A stretch of DNA of 6,170 nucleotides from the NCBI GenBank assembly GCA_020430865.1, contig JAGQIY010000057.1:1-6170 (forward strand), in the 5' to 3' direction. Below, piece after piece: positions 4,803 through 6,170 of this stretch. Every line of letters starts with the position of its first letter. Within the stretch, counting starts at the first letter, position 1. The DNA is from Myxococcales bacterium (GTDB taxonomy: Bacteria > Myxococcota > Polyangia > Polyangiales > Polyangiaceae). The translations under genes were made by a program, and so were the position numbers. The notes under the pieces were generated by a model that saw only the letters and a list, made by a program, of their open reading frames with translations, was not told the origin of the DNA and did no database searches.

Positions 4803-6170
4803 CTACGGGCCCATTCCTGGATCGGCACCGGCGGCGTCGAACTCCTGGAAGTCGTCGTACTCGTTGAACTCGTACTCGTCCGGCGCCAGGTTGTCGAATC
4901 GCGTAAATTCCGACTGGAAACGTACCTTGCAGGTTCCCGTCGGACCGTTTCGTTGCTTGGCGATGATGATCTCCGCGATGCCCTGATCAGGGCTGTCCTT
5001 GAAATAGTACTCGTCGCGGTAGATGAAGAAGATCGCGTCGGCGTCCTGCTCGATCGCACCTGACTCACGCAGGTCGCTGAGCTGGGGACGCTTGTCCTTT
5101 GCCGCGCGAGTCTCCACGGAACGATTCAGCTGGCTCAGGGCCATGACGGGGACGCCCATCTCCTTCGCTAGCCCCTTGAGGCCACGCGAGAGCTCGCTGA
5201 TCTCCTGCTCGCGACTCTGCACGCCGGCCCTTCCCTGCATCAGCTGCAGGTAGTCTATGATCACCAAGCCCAGCTTGTCCGTGCCTGTCGCGGACTCGCC
5301 GCGGGAGATCTCCGCCTGGAGGCGACGCACCTTCGCTCGTAGATCGAGCAGCGTAAGTCCGGGAGTGTCGTCCAGCCAGAGTGGCAAGCGCCCCAGGCGA
5401 GCGGCGGCATCCGTCAGCCGATTCCAGTCGTCTGGACGCATGTTTCCCGAGCGCAGCCGCGAGACGTCGACGCGAGCCTCGATCGCGAGAACACGAGCGG
5501 CGAGCTGCTCCCGCGGCATTTCCAGGGAGAAAAACGCTACACCATGCCCGGGTTGCTCGATGGGCTGACCCTCCGCGTCCATACCCGCTCGCGGCGATGC
5601 GACGTTCGCTGCAATGTTGAGCACATAGGAGGTCTTCCCCATGCCAGGACGACCGGCCACGATGTACAAGTCACCAGGATGAAGACCGCTGGTCTTGCCA
5701 TCGACCGAGAAGAACCCCGTCTCGATGCCGGTCGTCCTGCCTCCGCGCTTGGCGGCCTCGCTCATGATCTCGAACGCCTTGTTGATGGCGTCCTTCACGG
5801 GGACGATCGAGGACCCCTCCGGCACCCGCGCGATATCGAACACCGACTGCTCGGCCTTGTCGATGAACGCTTGAGTCTCCCCGCAGTCGCCATAGCCCTC
5901 CGCGGCGAAGCGCTGGCAGGTGGCGATCAGCTGACGCAGGCGCCACTTCTCCCGGATCGTCTTCGCGTGAGCCTCGACGTGCGCCACCGCTGGCGTCGCG
6001 TCCGCTAGCTGAGCCAGGTAAGGCGTCCCGCCCACCTGCTGCAGGCGCTCCCGATCCCGCAGGTAGCCGGCCACGCTGACCACGTCGACGGGCCGCCCTG
6101 CCTGCTGAAGCTGAACCACGGAGTCGAAGATGCGGCGGTTCGCGTCCGAGTAGAAGTGATCGGCGTTCAG
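4803..6170 (-). CDS. dnaB: Replicative DNA helicase DnaB, N-terminus missing
   Basis: DnaB is the hexameric 5'-3' helicase that unwinds DNA at the replication fork and recruits primase. The last 455 residues are visible and the frame runs off the right edge, so perhaps a few dozen N-terminal residues are lost. The visible start (LNADHFYSDANRRIFDSV) is typical of the DnaB N-terminal domain, and the linker region follows around YLAQLADATPAVAHVEAHAK. The RecA-like C-terminal domain has Walker A GRPGMGKT (fragment residues 173-180), FFSLEMPREQL, Walker B LVIIDYLQLM (Asp at 306), ALSQLNRSVE and DLRESGAIEQDADAIFFIYR, then KQRNGPTGT and the final F.RFDN. All match E. coli DnaB closely. Small insertions relative to E. 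coli occur after Walker A (near ASPRAGMDAEGQPIEQPGHG) and before Walker B. The C-terminal tail is longer than in E. coli and acidic (EYEFNEYDDFQEFD). No intein interrupts the visible part. Confidence 0.97.
   Translation of the reverse strand: MNADHFYSDANRRIFDSVVQLQQAGRPVDVVSVAGYLRDRERLQQVGGTPYLAQLADATPAVAHVEAHAKTIREKWRLRQLIATCQRFAAEGYGDCGETQAFIDKAEQSVFDIARVPEGSSIVPVKDAINKAFEIMSEAAKRGGRTTGIETGFFSVDGKTSGLHPGDLYIVAGRPGMGKTSYVLNIAANVASPRAGMDAEGQPIEQPGHGVAFFSLEMPREQLAARVLAIEARVDVSRLRSGNMRPDDWNRLTDAAARLGRLPLWLDDTPGLTLLDLRAKVRRLQAEISRGESATGTDKLGLVIIDYLQLMQGRAGVQSREQEISELSRGLKGLAKEMGVPVMALSQLNRSVETRAAKDKRPQLSDLRESGAIEQDADAIFFIYRDEYYFKDSPDQGIAEIIIAKQRNGPTGTCKVRFQSEFTRFDNLAPDEYEFNEYDDFQEFDAAGADPGMGP

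Noticed and set aside
4793..4825. Possible bidirectional terminator (GATCC...GGATC) between obg and dnaB
   Set aside because: The stem has only five pairs with a loop of about 20 bases and no T-run on either strand.
4202..5068. Minus-strand open frame overlapping the 3' ends of obg and dnaB
   Set aside because: It is out of frame with dnaB and antisense to obg, and its translation is Arg/Ser/Thr-rich without motifs.
4803..6170. Intein in dnaB, which is a common intein host gene
   Set aside because: The visible helicase motifs follow each other without a large insertion; only short family-type insertions are present.
1..6170. CRISPR array, tRNA or rRNA gene, insertion sequence, phage or defence genes
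   Set aside because: I saw no regularly spaced repeats, no tRNA or rRNA signatures, no transposase or integrase motifs and no known defence domains on either strand.

Overview
This is a high-GC chromosomal segment of ordinary bacterial housekeeping character. The genes have strong G/C bias at third codon positions, which leaves long spurious open frames opposite and beside the real ones. The gene families suggest a myxobacterium-like organism (Myxococcota, formerly delta-proteobacteria). The pointers are a DUF4388 (PatA-like N-terminal) protein, a long MerR-type regulator carrying a TPR-like helical tail, and a divergent lipid-kinase-family protein. This taxonomic placement is an inference; no rRNA or other decisive marker is present.

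Layout from left to right. Positions 1-3462 hold four genes, all on the minus strand, in what looks like one transcription unit read right to left. First is a diacylglycerol/sphingosine-kinase-family protein (2371-3462). Next is a small exported four-cysteine protein of unknown function (1877-2320). Then comes a MerR-type regulator with a long helical/TPR-like C-terminus (389-1840). Last is the start of a DUF4388 protein that runs off the left edge (1-283). Gaps between them are 50, 36 and 105 bases, with no convincing terminator. A divergent intergenic region of 286 bases (3463-3748) separates this unit from obg, which is on the plus strand (3749-4777). It holds an inverted repeat enclosing a G-rich tract, and helically spaced CGAAAA elements. 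obg converges on the replicative helicase gene dnaB (minus strand, 4803 to beyond 6170, N-terminus missing), with only 25 bases between the two stop codons.

How the genes may work together. Obg (ribosome assembly and stress GTPase) and DnaB (fork helicase) are core functions. They are neighbours in convergent orientation and so not co-transcribed. The minus-strand cluster joins a lipid-kinase-like enzyme, an exported protein, a regulator and a DUF4388 protein. It could be a small envelope or lipid-linked regulatory unit, but no function is demonstrated by the sequence.

I did not find a clearly new multi-gene system such as a defence locus, CRISPR array, mobile element or biosynthetic cluster. 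The points most worth a second look are three: the kinase-family protein, whose expected C-terminal acidic catalytic motif looks altered; the MerR/TPR-like fusion with its DUF4388 neighbour; and the structured divergent intergenic region.
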